DNA of 64,000 nucleotides from Pelagicoccus sp. SDUM812003 (GCF_031127815.1 NZ_JARXHY010000003.1:466218-530217); one strand, 5' to 3'. Positions 27,249 to 36,384 are shown, counted from the stretch's first letter. Notes: generated from the sequence alone by a model not told the origin. Translations and numbers: made by a program.

Positions 27249-27344
27249 TTAGGACGAGGCTGGCGGAGCGGGGGCAAAGTGTGAAGCGGGAAATGCTGAC
27301 GATGGTTTTGACGGAAAGCGGGCGAGGACTGTAGGCTGCTCAAG

Positions 27345-28691
27345 ATGGACTCGCAGGGCAGTTTGTTTTCAGAGGATGCGGCATATCCCAGAGCGCCGGA
27401 AGAGGTCGATTTGAAGCGCCAGCCCTTGGCGGCTCGCATGCGGCCGCGGTCCTTGGCGGAGGTGGTCGGGCAGGATCATATTCTCGCTTCGGGGAATCTT
27501 CTGCCGCGCTTGGTGCAAGCCAACACCTTTGGCAGTTTGCTGTTCTACGGTCCGCCAGGCTGTGGGAAAACCAGCATGGCCGAAGCGATCGCGGCCGAGA
27601 CGAAGAGCCGTTTCGTGCGGGTGAACGCGGTGATGTCGAACGTGGCGGAGCTGCGAGGGATTTTGGCCATGGCCCGCAGCCGCGACGACGACACGGTGCT
27701 TTTTATCGATGAGATCCATCGCTTCAACAAGTCCCAGCAGGACCTGCTGCTGCCGGATGTGGAAGCGGGCAATATCCGATTGATCGGAGCGACCACCCAC
27801 AATCCGGGATTTTACGTGAACGCTCCTCTGCTGAGCCGTAGCCATTTGTTTCGTCTGAACGCGCATACCGTGGAGACGGCGACGCAGGCCTTGGAGGCGG
27901 CGTTGAGGGACGAGGAACGCGGCCTGGGCAGTCGCCACCACACCGCGGAGGAGAAGGCCTTGGAAGGGCTGGCCAAGCTTTGCGATGGCGATCTGCGACG
28001 CGCATTGAACGCCTTGGAGGTGATCGCTCTGGGACTGGAGCCCGGACAGCCAATCACGCCGGAGGCGATCAGCGTATTCGCCACGGAACGACAGATCCGC
28101 TACGATGCCAACGAGGACGACCACTACGATACCATTTCAGCGTTTATCAAAAGCATGCGAGGAGGGGATCCGGATGCTGCCTTGTATTGGCTGGCCAAGA
28201 TGCTGGCGGGAGGGGAGGATCCGCGTTTCATCGCCCGGCGCTTGATCGTTTTCGCCTCGGAGGACATCGGCCTGGCCGATTCCCGAGCCTTGCCGTTGGC
28301 GGTGGCGACCCAGCAGGCCTGCGAATTTGTGGGACTGCCCGAATGTCGCATCAACCTCGCTCATTGCGTGGCCTACTGCGCCGCGGCGCCCAAGAGCAAT
28401 ACTTCCTACGCGGCCTTTGGGAAAGCTGCCGCCGCCATCGCCGAAGGGCCGGTGCAGGAGGTGCCGCTGTGGTTGAGGGACAAAGGCGGCAAAGCTTCCA
28501 AGCGACTGGGCAACTCCAAGGACTACGAATACAGCCATGGCTTCTCGGAGAACATTTCCGGGCAGGACTACATGGAAACGCCAATGAGCTTTATCGAGCC
28601 CAAGCGGGTGGGAGAGGAATCGGGAATCGCGGAACGGCTGGAGCGCTGGCGCAAACTGAAGAAGGAGCGTCGCGAAAAGGGAAATAGATAG
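27345..28691 (+). CDS. rarA: Replication-associated recombination protein A (RarA/MgsA) AAA+ ATPase
   Basis: RarA acts at stalled replication forks as a clamp-loader-like AAA+ ATPase. The 448-aa protein has the N-terminal PLAARMRPRSLAEVVGQDHIL, Walker A GPPGCGKTS (69-77), Walker B VLFIDEIH (118-125), sensor region IGATTHNPGF and the tetramerisation domain ending GQDYMETP. Length matches the family. It is divergent from thiD with a 96-bp gap. Confidence 0.95.
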   Translation: MDSQGSLFSEDAAYPRAPEEVDLKRQPLAARMRPRSLAEVVGQDHILASGNLLPRLVQANTFGSLLFYGPPGCGKTSMAEAIAAETKSRFVRVNAVMSNVAELRGILAMARSRDDDTVLFIDEIHRFNKSQQDLLLPDVEAGNIRLIGATTHNPGFYVNAPLLSRSHLFRLNAHTVETATQALEAALRDEERGLGSRHHTAEEKALEGLAKLCDGDLRRALNALEVIALGLEPGQPITPEAISVFATERQIRYDANEDDHYDTISAFIKSMRGGDPDAALYWLAKMLAGGEDPRFIARRLIVFASEDIGLADSRALPLAVATQQACEFVGLPECRINLAHCVAYCAAAPKSNTSYAAFGKAAAAIAEGPVQEVPLWLRDKGGKASKRLGNSKDYEYSHGFSENISGQDYMETPMSFIEPKRVGEESGIAERLERWRKLKKERREKGNR

Positions 28692-28746
28692 TGGAATTAC
28701 GTATATTTTCTTGAAATAAGAGTAATAGTTTACGTGATTTGTGGTT

Positions 28747-29238
28747 ATGAAATTCCCCGTAGTCCCTATTGTTGTTTCCCTCCTTTCCATTGCTGTCTTT
28801 TCCGGTTGCGCCACGGTCACTCGCGGCACCAAGGACGTTCTCGTTATCGAATCCGATCCATCGGGAGCCTTGGTTACCCTGTCCAATGGCCTGACCGGCA
28901 CGACGCCCACTTCCTTCAAGGTCAGCCGCAAGAAGCCGATTTCCGTGACCATTGAGAAGAAGGGTTATGAAACCGTTTTCGTTCAGGTTAATCCGGCGAT
29001 CGAAGGCGCTGGAGCTGCGGGCATGGCGGGCAACGTTCTGGTGGGAGGAATCATCGGGGTTGGTGTCGATGCGATGTCGGGAGCGACCAAGAATCTTCGC
29101 CCGAATCCAGTGACGGTTAAGCTGGTGCCGGTCGCGGTTGGCGACAACAATGCGGAGGGAGAGGATCTCACCTTTCAGTTGTATTTGGAATCTGTAGACG
29201 GGGAGCTCTTTCTATCGATCAAGCCCGAGCTTTCATAG
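28747..29238 (+). CDS. PEGA-domain-like lipoprotein
   Basis: The 163-aa protein has a lipoprotein signal with Cys at about 21 (VFSGCAT). A PEGA-like segment follows: VIESDPSGALVTLSNGLTGTTPTSFKV, then ISVTIEKKGYET. A glycine-rich hydrophobic patch (GAGAAGMAGNVLVGGIIGVG) may dip into a membrane. PEGA modules occur in envelope proteins. The ATG at 28747 begins the signal. A strong terminator follows. Confidence 0.75.
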   Translation: MKFPVVPIVVSLLSIAVFSGCATVTRGTKDVLVIESDPSGALVTLSNGLTGTTPTSFKVSRKKPISVTIEKKGYETVFVQVNPAIEGAGAAGMAGNVLVGGIIGVGVDAMSGATKNLRPNPVTVKLVPVAVGDNNAEGEDLTFQLYLESVDGELFLSIKPELS

Positions 29239-29267
29239 CCGCGCGCTCATTTGTCTTTCCTCGTCAA

Positions 29268-29302
29268 AAAGGCGTCCCATTTCGGGACGCCTTTGGTTTT
29301 TT
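29268..29302. terminator. Bidirectional terminator between convergent genes
   Basis: AAAGGCGTCCC (29268-29278) pairs perfectly with GGGACGCCTTT (29284-29294) around a 5-nt loop. A T6 tract follows on plus and a T5 run on minus, so it serves both the lipoprotein gene and the beta-propeller gene. Confidence 0.9.
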
Positions 29303-29324
29303 CAGATCAGAGACTGAATCCAGT

Positions 29325-30440
29325 CTAGAAAACAGCGAGGCCGTTGGCGCCGTCTGGCAGACCATCAATTTCCTCGATGAGTTCGAGTTCGCCGCGGGGG
29401 CCTACGCTGAATACTGAAATGTTGTCGTCTCCCGCGTTGAGCGAGTAGAGAAAGTTGCCCGATCGGTCGAAGGCGAGGTCGATGGGGCCGGCTCCGGTGG
29501 TGGCGGATTCTCCGCCTTCGTCCAGCAAAGCGAGCTTTCCGTATCCACGAACGCTATACCCGCTGATAGAGTTGCTGGCGGTGTTCGTGGTGTAGGCGAA
29601 ACGTTGATTCGGATGGAGCGCGATCCAGCAGGTAGCCGACTCGGTCGCGGCCACGGCGGGATCGACCTCGTAGAGCTCGTCGTCTCGCTTGATCCGGTAG
29701 CTGCTGACCGCTCCCGCATCTTGAGCTCCACCGGCAGCCTCCGTTACCAGAAGCAGCCCGTCGCGGCGAAAGGTGAAGCCGAAGGGAGTCGGGTGGGCTG
29801 ATTCGGTGGATATGGGGGCCGGGTCGGCGTATCCATTATGGCATACGCTGAAAACGGAGATCAGGTTCGTCGCCTTTTCCGTGACTACGAGCTCTCGCCC
29901 GTTCGGGGAAAAGCCGATCTGAGCGGCGCCGACGCCTGAGCCGCTCAAGGGGCGCTTCGAGTAGTCGATGGGCAGGAGGTCTCCATCGTCGCCCAGAATA
30001 AAGCCAGCGATGCTGTCGTCGCCTGCGTTGAGCACGTAAACGAGGTCGTCATCGATGCTCAAGCTCACAGGCATGGATCCTTGGGAACTCTCTGTATCGG
30101 TCAGTTCGATACCATTGTAGGTGACTTCGAAGACCGAGATGGTGTCGCTGCCGGCGTTCACCGCGAGCAGCCAGTTTCGGTTTTTCGAGAGGATGACGCC
30201 GCCTTGGTTGCCGAGCCCGCCGCCATTCCCCACGCCTCCTGTCGACACGGCGGTAGGCGAGCCTAGCGTTCCGTTGGGGTTTCGTGGATACACGAGGATC
30301 TCGTTATCGTCGGTGGCGTTCGTCATAGTGAATGCCATGCCGGGCCCCGAGTGGTGGTGACGCGAGCCGCGAGCGGACGCGTTGGATACGAAGGTAGTGG
30401 TGATCGCCGCCAGGGCGATCGTTAGAATGAGTCGCTTCAT
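29325..30440 (-). CDS. Secreted lactonase-type beta-propeller protein
   Basis: The 371-aa protein has a Sec signal peptide (cleavage after ASA, about residue 23). Repeated blade text follows, such as LAVNAGSDTISVFEV, VYVLNAGDDSIAGF, and FLYSLNAGDDNISVFSV, spaced about 45 residues apart. This is the seven-bladed propeller of the 6-phosphogluconolactonase-like/YVTN superfamily. Export makes a cytoplasmic lactonase role unlikely; binding or extracellular hydrolysis is possible. Catalytic residues cannot be assigned by eye. Confidence 0.8.
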   Translation of the reverse strand: MKRLILTIALAAITTTFVSNASARGSRHHHSGPGMAFTMTNATDDNEILVYPRNPNGTLGSPTAVSTGGVGNGGGLGNQGGVILSKNRNWLLAVNAGSDTISVFEVTYNGIELTDTESSQGSMPVSLSIDDDLVYVLNAGDDSIAGFILGDDGDLLPIDYSKRPLSGSGVGAAQIGFSPNGRELVVTEKATNLISVFSVCHNGYADPAPISTESAHPTPFGFTFRRDGLLLVTEAAGGAQDAGAVSSYRIKRDDELYEVDPAVAATESATCWIALHPNQRFAYTTNTASNSISGYSVRGYGKLALLDEGGESATTGAGPIDLAFDRSGNFLYSLNAGDDNISVFSVGPRGELELIEEIDGLPDGANGLAVF

Positions 30441-30612
30441 GCTAGATGATATGTTAGGGTTTGGATCTTCTTAAGGTTAGAAGTCTGCAGCGCTGTAGAC
30501 GAAACGATCGTGTAGGGGATGAGATGTCTGGGGTGGTCGTTTTATTCCGGCGAATCGAGAAAACTGTCGATTTTCTTGCGCCGGGATGCGGGAGCGGTAG
30601 TTGTTTCTTCGC

Positions 30613-31089
30613 ATGATCGTTGACCACATCGAAAACTGGAAGGCATACGCGTTCGGGGAGGCTTGGCAGCAGGCGTTCTCGTTTTTAGAGAAGCTTGATG
30701 CGGAAGCGGAGGAAAAGGAGTATCCGATCGATGGAGACGAGATTTTCGCCCGCGTGATGAGCTACCCGACGAAGGAGGAAAGCGATCCGACTGCGGTATT
30801 GGAGGCGCACCGCAAGTATGTGGATATACAGATGGCTCTGATCGGTTCGGAGCGGATCGCGGTTTATCCGACGCATCTGCAGTCGACGAAAGACCCTTAC
30901 GACGCGGAGCGGGACGTCACGTTTTTCCACTACCGGAAGCCGGCTGCCCTGCAGCTCTCTATCTATCCCGGCACCTTCACATGCTTGCTGCCGCAGGACG
31001 CCCATATGCCGCAGCTCTTCACCAGCGAGCCTGGGGTGGGGGTGAAGAAGGTGGTGGTGAAGATTCTTTTGGATCGACTGAGCATCTAG
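30613..31089 (+). CDS. YhcH/YjgK/YiaL family protein (DUF386)
   Basis: This is a 158-aa cupin-like protein from the ATG at 30613. It shows the family's VLEAHRKYVDIQ motif (metal-binding His and Glu), followed by FFHYR and the LLPQDAHMPQL stretch with further His. Members such as YhcH and YiaL are linked to handling of sialic acid or other sugars; the substrate here is unknown. It precedes the sulfotransferase gene by 9 bp and may share its transcript. Confidence 0.85.
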   Translation: MIVDHIENWKAYAFGEAWQQAFSFLEKLDAEAEEKEYPIDGDEIFARVMSYPTKEESDPTAVLEAHRKYVDIQMALIGSERIAVYPTHLQSTKDPYDAERDVTFFHYRKPAALQLSIYPGTFTCLLPQDAHMPQLFTSEPGVGVKKVVVKILLDRLSI

Positions 31090-31098
31090 AGGATTCGT

Positions 31099-31911
31099 AT
31101 GCGGATCCTCATTTTCACCTCAGGCAAGACCGGCTCCACCGCTTTGGCTGGCACGCTGCAGAGGACCTTGCCGGGGCATAAGCTGGAATTTGAGCCTAAG
31201 CGGCTTGACCAGCTCAGCGACGACGAGCCGAACCTCATCGTCAAGTCGATCGCGGTCCTGCACTGGGGCACCGAGGTGAAGAAATTCCCCACCTACGATC
31301 GACGCATCTTTTTGGCGCGACACCCCTTCGATCGCCTGGTCAGCGCGTTGCTCTACGCGCCCTTCAACGGGCAAGGCTTCGAAACCGACGAGGGCGCGGG
31401 GCGCTACGTGTCGCTGTTGCGGCGCAAGGTCGAGCGACCCGAATCGGTAAGCGTGATGGAGATCTGCGATCTTTTCGGAGAGCTATCCGGGATGGATCTG
31501 CGATTTCTGGTAGGGGAGGAAGTGCGGTGCCATGGCGAGTTCAAGTCCGCTCACGGAAGCGAGTTTCACACCTTGCTCTACGAGGACCTGGTGGCGAATC
31601 GGTGGCAGGGACTGGAGACCTATCTGGGCTTCCCCTTGCGCAAGCAGCTGGTGGTGCCGCCCGGTTTCGAGCGCGTGGCCCGCGGCAAGCGGAGCGGGGA
31701 TTGGAAGCGCTGGTTTTTGCCCAGCGATCAGAAGGTTTTGGGCGAAAAGTGGAGCCGCTACTTCGAGCTCTTTTCGGATCACGATCGGCATGAGGCCTTG
31801 GAACGGCATCCTGTCATCTCGCATGAGGAATCGGTCGCCTACACCGTCCGCATGATCAATCAGTATCGCCGCGGCACCGGGTTGCCTGACTATCGGGACG
31901 AAACCGCTTAG
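31099..31911 (+). CDS. Sulfotransferase family 2-type protein
   Basis: The 270-aa protein begins ILIFTSGKTGSTALAGTL, a 5'-PAPS-binding P-loop-like motif, and later has LARHPFDRLVSALLYAPF, matching the 3'-phosphate-binding R-x-P-x-R/S-x-x-S motif of carbohydrate sulfotransferases. These enzymes move sulfate from PAPS to sugars or other acceptors. It has no signal peptide or transmembrane helix and is presumably cytoplasmic. It converges with an FkbM methyltransferase gene, with a 12-bp gap; both could modify a surface glycan, which is inference. Confidence 0.78.
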   Translation: MRILIFTSGKTGSTALAGTLQRTLPGHKLEFEPKRLDQLSDDEPNLIVKSIAVLHWGTEVKKFPTYDRRIFLARHPFDRLVSALLYAPFNGQGFETDEGAGRYVSLLRRKVERPESVSVMEICDLFGELSGMDLRFLVGEEVRCHGEFKSAHGSEFHTLLYEDLVANRWQGLETYLGFPLRKQLVVPPGFERVARGKRSGDWKRWFLPSDQKVLGEKWSRYFELFSDHDRHEALERHPVISHEESVAYTVRMINQYRRGTGLPDYRDETA

Positions 31912-31923
31912 CTGCCGAGGCCC

Positions 31924-32643
31924 TTAGTTCTCTCCGAAGTCGGAGTATCGGAAGAGGTGAAAAGCGGACTGCTGGTCGTGCTTGCTCTCGGTGATGCGCT
32001 GGTAGTAGGGCGGGAGGTGAGGCAGCTTGACGTCGGCGCCCACAGTGCGAATCAGCAGGAAGGTCGGTTTGTAGGCGTCAAAATCCATGCCTTCCAAGGC
32101 GTGGGCCTCGTAGCCAGGGAGATTGAAGACCATCAGGTCGAAATGCTCCTCGAAGTTGGCCCGCCCAAGGATTCCGGCCAAGCTGTTGGTGCTGACGTAG
32201 CTGACCCGCTTGGGCGGCTTGGCGCCCGGCTTTAGCGGCTGTATCGGCTTTCCTTCCGCTCGATCGCGAGCTTCCTGCATCAGCTTCCTGCGCACCGAGG
32301 CGGCAGGCGGCAGGCCTACCAGTTCGATGTAGGAGTCGCGTAGCTGGGGCTCAGTGGCGGCCACGTTGAGGCAGAGGCTGGATTTGCGGCGTTTGCGGCA
32401 GCGATGAAACAGGTGCGGCCAGGGCTCGATGAGGATTCCCTTCCAGCCGAGGGCCTTTTCCAAAAACGGGGTGAGGCTTTCTTTGACGCCGTCGCGAGCC
32501 CCGATCTCCACGAAGCGACCGCCAGGGCGGTTCAGGTAGGGAAGCAGCGACTTGGCATGCGGGCGCAGGGCCCCCATGGTGAAGGCTCTGTGGTAAGCTC
32601 GCGTGAAAAAGCTTTTCTGCGGAATGTTTCTTTGGTCTGCCAC
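31924..32643 (-). CDS. FkbM-family SAM-dependent methyltransferase
   Basis: This is a 239-aa methyltransferase from the GTG at 32643. An ATG at 32577 (217 aa) is also possible, and the frame stays open to 32916. I reject the longest form because a good plus-strand promoter and terminator lie there. Motif I is RFVEIGARDGVKES, followed by GILIEPWPHLF and a late FDLMVFNLPGYEAHALEGM, typical of FkbM. These O-methyltransferases often act on sugars of glycans or natural products. Confidence 0.75.
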   Translation of the reverse strand: MADQRNIPQKSFFTRAYHRAFTMGALRPHAKSLLPYLNRPGGRFVEIGARDGVKESLTPFLEKALGWKGILIEPWPHLFHRCRKRRKSSLCLNVAATEPQLRDSYIELVGLPPAASVRRKLMQEARDRAEGKPIQPLKPGAKPPKRVSYVSTNSLAGILGRANFEEHFDLMVFNLPGYEAHALEGMDFDAYKPTFLLIRTVGADVKLPHLPPYYQRITESKHDQQSAFHLFRYSDFGEN

Positions 32644-32820
32644 GTTTGAGGTTGGTCCTCTACTACTCCTTTTAGGAGTTTCGACCGGCCGTGTTGCAGG
32701 TTTAGCGCCTTGTGGGATATTTTCCTCCAGCCTGCTAAGTAGGGCTGCTCGGGAGCGTGGAGCATGGTAGACGCTGGCGCCTAGGGCCAAGGCTGAACAA
32801 CCGCTCGCGTTTACACCCGA

Positions 32821-32850
32821 TTTACAAATCCCGTCGCCTTGTGGTAGGAT
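32821..32850 (+). promoter_or_regulatory. Sigma70-type promoter of a putative leader or small RNA
   Basis: TTTACA (32821-32826) and TAGGAT (32845-32850) are separated by 18 bp. The predicted start is near 32857, about 145 bp before the gcvR-like ATG. Confidence 0.5.
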
Positions 32851-32856
32851 GTCGCC

Positions 32857-32959
32857 GGTTTCGGTTAGGGAAGCTTCCCTCTTCCGGGACGAAGAAGATT
32901 TTTCTCCAAGCAACACAGGGGACTCGTGGCGAATCAGCGGCGAGTCCTTTGCTTTTTTT
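32857..32959 (+). ncRNA. Putative ~100-nt leader or small RNA ending in a terminator
   Basis: Downstream of the promoter at 32821 the sequence includes a 12-bp palindrome (32868-32879). It ends with a GGACTCG/CGAGTCC stem (32920-32926 with 32941-32947) followed by T3-GC-T7. No ORF is convincing. It may be a stand-alone small RNA or a terminator-controlled leader of the gcvR-like gene. It matches no RNA family I can name. Confidence 0.4.
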
Positions 32960-33002
32960 GGAGGCTTGCTCGCCGGCGATGCGACGCTAGTTTCTGGTGC
33001 CT

Positions 33003-33524
33003 ATGCAGAGCCCCATCGTAATGTCGGTCATCGGCCCGGATCGCCCTGGACTGGTGGAATTGATCGCCTCAACCGTGAAAGCCGCGGGAGGAAACTGGCT
33101 GGAAAGCCGCATGTGTCACCTCGGGGGACAGTTCGCTGGCATCCTGCGCATCGGAGTGACCTCGGAGGCCCATGACGAGTTGCTGAGGGCCGTCAACGCT
33201 CTGGAAGCCAAGGGCTTGAGCGTGGTGGTCAAGGATGCGGGCGACAGCGCCGAGACGGCGTGCAGCGAGGTGGCGGTAGTCGAGATCGTCGGCGCGGATC
33301 GTCCTGGCATCGTGAGTCAGATCTCCAACGCCTTTGCCAAACGCGGCGTGAATGTGGAGGAGTTGAGCACCGAATGCCGCAGCGCGCCGATGTCGGGAGA
33401 GCCGCTTTTCGAGGCACGGGCCCGGGTCTGCATCCCCGCCGACTGCGACAGCGATGACTTGAGAAGGGATTTAGAGCTTATAGCGGCCGACCTTATGGTC
33501 GATGTAAGCTTTGAATCCGCGTAA
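33003..33524 (+). CDS. Tandem ACT-domain protein, GcvR-like
   Basis: The 173-aa protein has two ACT domains: VMSVIGPDRPGLVELIASTV (residues ~6-25) and VVEIVGADRPGIVSQISNAF (~92-111). This is the layout of GcvR, the accessory repressor of the glycine cleavage operon in enterobacteria, and of related regulatory proteins. No gcv genes are nearby, so the partner is unknown. The ATG at 33003 is 2 codons inside a GTG alternative. A terminator-like hairpin lies 43 bp upstream. Confidence 0.82.
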   Translation: MQSPIVMSVIGPDRPGLVELIASTVKAAGGNWLESRMCHLGGQFAGILRIGVTSEAHDELLRAVNALEAKGLSVVVKDAGDSAETACSEVAVVEIVGADRPGIVSQISNAFAKRGVNVEELSTECRSAPMSGEPLFEARARVCIPADCDSDDLRRDLELIAADLMVDVSFESA

Positions 33525-33536
33525 CCCGAATCTGCT

Positions 33537-33995
33537 ATGAGTTTTTCTTCCGCTTCCGTCTGCCGCTGCTGCGCGGCGTTGCTTGTCCTGGTCACGATTT
33601 CCGTCTTCCCCGCTTCGGCCCAAGAGAAGCCGGAGTGGAACTTCGAGGTGATCGAGAGCGAGGTGATGACCTTCGAAGTGCCCAGCTGGCACGCCAAGGA
33701 CTACGGCTGGCTCATGACCGCTCGCATGCGAGTGGTTTCGCAGCGCTTGCTGCATCGTCTAGGCCGGGTCCGTTTGGAAGCGTGGACCTACGAGAGCGTC
33801 AAGGAAATGGAGAAGGCGCAAGAGCAGGGCAAGACGCCCCAGGCGATCTGGTCGAAGACGCAGCTGATCTACCGCAAGGATTTCGATGGATCGCTGAGCG
33901 GCGGCAGCACCCAGTTTCTGCGCATGACGCTCAAGGACGTTCCGGAGGAGGCCAAGCTGATCACGCTGAGCTTCGAAAACGGAAACGAGGGGTAG
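33537..33995 (+). CDS. Exported protein of unknown function
   Basis: The 152-aa protein starts with a signal peptide (hydrophobic LLVLVTISVFPASAQ, cleavage after ASA near residue 28). The remainder is a small mixed beta domain with WNFEVIESEVMTFEVPS and a Trp/Tyr-rich segment (RVRLEAWTYE). It follows the gcvR-like gene by 12 bp, so is likely cotranscribed. No family recognised. Confidence 0.6.
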   Translation: MSFSSASVCRCCAALLVLVTISVFPASAQEKPEWNFEVIESEVMTFEVPSWHAKDYGWLMTARMRVVSQRLLHRLGRVRLEAWTYESVKEMEKAQEQGKTPQAIWSKTQLIYRKDFDGSLSGGSTQFLRMTLKDVPEEAKLITLSFENGNEG

Positions 33996-34190
33996 TCCGG
34001 CGATGTGAAGGAGTCGGCTGGCCGAGCATGGGCTGGCGCCGCGCCGCTCGCTTGCAAGTAAGTGAGCAGGAATTAATTGTAGGCGATCGGCATTTGTCGG
34101 TGTTACACTGATCGAGCCTTGCCATCGGGGCCGTCTGTTTCGTTTTCTGATCCCTCCTTTGTTGTCGATCGTTCCGTTTCCCTCTGACTG

Positions 34191-35984
34191 ATGGAGCTGC
34201 AAGCCCTAGACTTTACCCTCATCGTTCTCTATCTGCTGGTCGTGCTGGTTTTCGGGCTCTACATGCGCCGGGAAGCGGGAGTGGATTTGGAATCTTACTT
34301 TTTGGGCAGCCGAAAGGTGCCGTGGTACTTTCTGGGGATTTCCAACGCCTCCTCCATGTTCGACATTGCGGGAACCATGTGGCTGGTGTCGGTGGTATTC
34401 ATCTATGGCGCCAAGGGGGCGTGGCTGCCTTGGCTTTGGCCGACCTTCAATCAGGTGTTTCTCATGGTCTATCTCTCCCAGTGGGTGCGGCGATCGGGGG
34501 CCTTGACGGGGGGAGACTGGATGAGCACCCGCTTCAAGAGTCCGGTCGGACTGGAGCTTTCTCGTTTGATCGTGGTGGTCTTCGCTTTGCTGAGCGTGGT
34601 GAGCTTCACCGCCTACGCCTTCAAGGGACTGGCGGGATTCGCGTCGGTCTTTTTGCCCACAGAGGACATCTCTCCCACGGTGTATGCGGGCATCTTCATC
34701 GGGGTGACGCTGCTCTACGTGACCTTTGGCGGGATTCGAAGCGCCATCTTCACTGACTTCATCCAGTTCATGCTGCTGATCGCCTTGTCGGTGGTGATCG
34801 GCTACTACGCCATGACCTTGACGGACGCAGAGTCGATCGCCGCGGTGACGCCGGACAGCTGGGACAGCATCTGGTTCGGGCGAACGCTCGATCTGGACTG
34901 GTCGGGGCTCATTCCTCAACTCAACGACATCATCGCCCTGCAGGGCTACGAGCTGTTTTTCCCCTTCTTCATGATGATGATGCTCAAGGGCATCCTGGTC
35001 AGCCTAGCGGGTCCGGCTCCCAACTTCGACATGCAGCGGCTGCTGGCGGCTCGCTCGCCCAAGGAAGCGGCTTTGATGAGCAGCGTGGTTTCGCTGGCTC
35101 TGTTCCCGCGTTGGATTCTGGTGACCGCCATCGTGGCGCTGGCCTTGGTCTTCTATTCCACGGACCTTCGCTTGCAGGATCCGGCGTTCGACTACGAATT
35201 GGTGCTGCCGCACGTGGTAGCGGAGTTCGTCCCGGTCGGTTTGAAGGGGCTGATCGTGGTCGGCTTTCTCGCCGCCTTCATGTCGACCTTCGACTCCACC
35301 ATCAACGCCGGGGCGGCGTACCTGGTGAACGACGTGTACAATCGCTACATCCGTCCGGAGGGCAAATCCGGCGACGACGTGAGGCTTTGCTACCTGGCGT
35401 CGTTTCTAGTGGTGGCGATAGGGGTGACCCTCAGCTGGTTCATGGACAGCATCAACGACGTGATGGGCTGGATCGTGGGCGGGCTCTGGGGCGGATACGC
35501 GGCTCCCAACATTCTGAAGTGGCATTGGTGGCGCCTCAATGGCATGGGCTACTTTTGCGGCATGATCGGCGGCATCATCAGCGCCTTCGCCCTTCCGGAG
35601 GTATTCGTCAGCTATTCCTTCATCCAGCTCTTTCCGGCGATCTTCGCAGTCTCTCTTCTGGCGTCGATCGTGGGAAGCCTGCTCTCGGCACCCGAGGACA
35701 TGGAAACCTTGAAGACGTTTTACCAAACCGTTCGGCCATGGGGATATTGGAAGCCGGTGCTGGACGCCATTCGCCTGGACCATCCCCACCTGGAGCCCAA
35801 TCGTGATTGGCCGCGCCATGTGTTCAACATCGTGGTCGGCATTGTTTGGCATTTCATGCTCGTGGTGGTTCCGCTCTTTTTGGTGATCAAGGCCTTCAAG
35901 CCGATGTGGATCTGCGTCGGCATCCTGCTGGCCACCTCGCTGGTGCTGCGCTCGACCTGGTTGAAGCGCTTGGAGGAGCAATGA
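34191..35984 (+). CDS. Sodium:solute symporter (SSS family)
   Basis: The 597-aa membrane protein has about 13-14 transmembrane helices in the LeuT-like fold. Typical text includes YFLGSRKVPWYFLGISNASSMFDIAGTMW early, GGIRSAIFTDFIQ in the middle, and the helix-8 region FLAAFMSTFDSTINAGAAYLVNDVY with Na+-site serines/threonines. It belongs to the sugar/carboxylate-like branch of SSS; the substrate is not predictable. A long C-terminal extension with two further helices follows. Confidence 0.9.
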   Translation: MELQALDFTLIVLYLLVVLVFGLYMRREAGVDLESYFLGSRKVPWYFLGISNASSMFDIAGTMWLVSVVFIYGAKGAWLPWLWPTFNQVFLMVYLSQWVRRSGALTGGDWMSTRFKSPVGLELSRLIVVVFALLSVVSFTAYAFKGLAGFASVFLPTEDISPTVYAGIFIGVTLLYVTFGGIRSAIFTDFIQFMLLIALSVVIGYYAMTLTDAESIAAVTPDSWDSIWFGRTLDLDWSGLIPQLNDIIALQGYELFFPFFMMMMLKGILVSLAGPAPNFDMQRLLAARSPKEAALMSSVVSLALFPRWILVTAIVALALVFYSTDLRLQDPAFDYELVLPHVVAEFVPVGLKGLIVVGFLAAFMSTFDSTINAGAAYLVNDVYNRYIRPEGKSGDDVRLCYLASFLVVAIGVTLSWFMDSINDVMGWIVGGLWGGYAAPNILKWHWWRLNGMGYFCGMIGGIISAFALPEVFVSYSFIQLFPAIFAVSLLASIVGSLLSAPEDMETLKTFYQTVRPWGYWKPVLDAIRLDHPHLEPNRDWPRHVFNIVVGIVWHFMLVVVPLFLVIKAFKPMWICVGILLATSLVLRSTWLKRLEEQ

Positions 35985-36283
35985 GGGAAGAGTGTTCGTT
36001 TGGCCTCGTGGCGGATACGTTCGATTTCGTGAGGTAAAATGCGAAAAACTCTGAAGGGGTCGGAACTGGCGTGGGGTTTCGCTCGGCAGCTCGGTCAACC
36101 GAGCGTACCCAGCCGGCTGCCGTGAGGCGTCGGGCCGATGCCAGTTTCTTCAGAAATCCAAACCCAATCCCCAGAGTCCCTTTATCAAGGCGGACTGTTT
36201 CCGCCTCGACGTTTGTTCATGCCATGCGCTCGCTAGGACAGTCGCAGCGCTCGGAAAGAATCTTTTACAGGGGTGATGACACG

Positions 36284-36324
36284 CGGCCAAGCGAGCGGAA
36301 ACGCAAGCTTGGCCGTTCTGTTTT
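36284..36324 (+). terminator. Strong hairpin with GAAA tetraloop and T-rich tail
   Basis: CGGCCAAGC (36284-36292) pairs with GCTTGGCCG (36307-36315). Inside, GCG-GAAA-CGC forms a second helix with a GNRA loop, joined by a symmetric 2x2 internal loop (GA/AA). It is followed by TTCTGTTTT. It may terminate the symporter transcript or an RNA encoded in the gap. Confidence 0.5.
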
Positions 36325-36325
36325 C

Positions 36326-36350
36326 CGGGGCGTGCTGCCGTTTCGCCCCG
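36326..36350 (+). repeat. 7-bp GC hairpin
   Basis: CGGGGCG (36326-36332) pairs with CGCCCCG (36344-36350) across an 11-nt loop, directly after the preceding hairpin. Confidence 0.4.
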
Positions 36351-36384
36351 TTGGCTCGTTCGAGGCGAAACCCCTAGGCTCAAG

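Larger units (their letters stand above)
32644..33002. other. Non-coding region between fkbM-like and gcvR-like genes
   Basis: This ~360-bp stretch has no credible CDS. It contains the palindrome ACTCCT-TTT-AGGAGT (32665-32679), a plus-strand promoter candidate, the perfect palindrome GGGAAGCTTCCC (32868-32879) and a terminator-like hairpin. Together they outline a short transcript, annotated next. Confidence 0.5.

Noticed and set aside
32644..32916. Longer N-terminus for the FkbM methyltransferase
   Set aside because: The added ~90 residues are low-complexity Ser/Arg-rich and cross a plus-strand promoter and palindrome.
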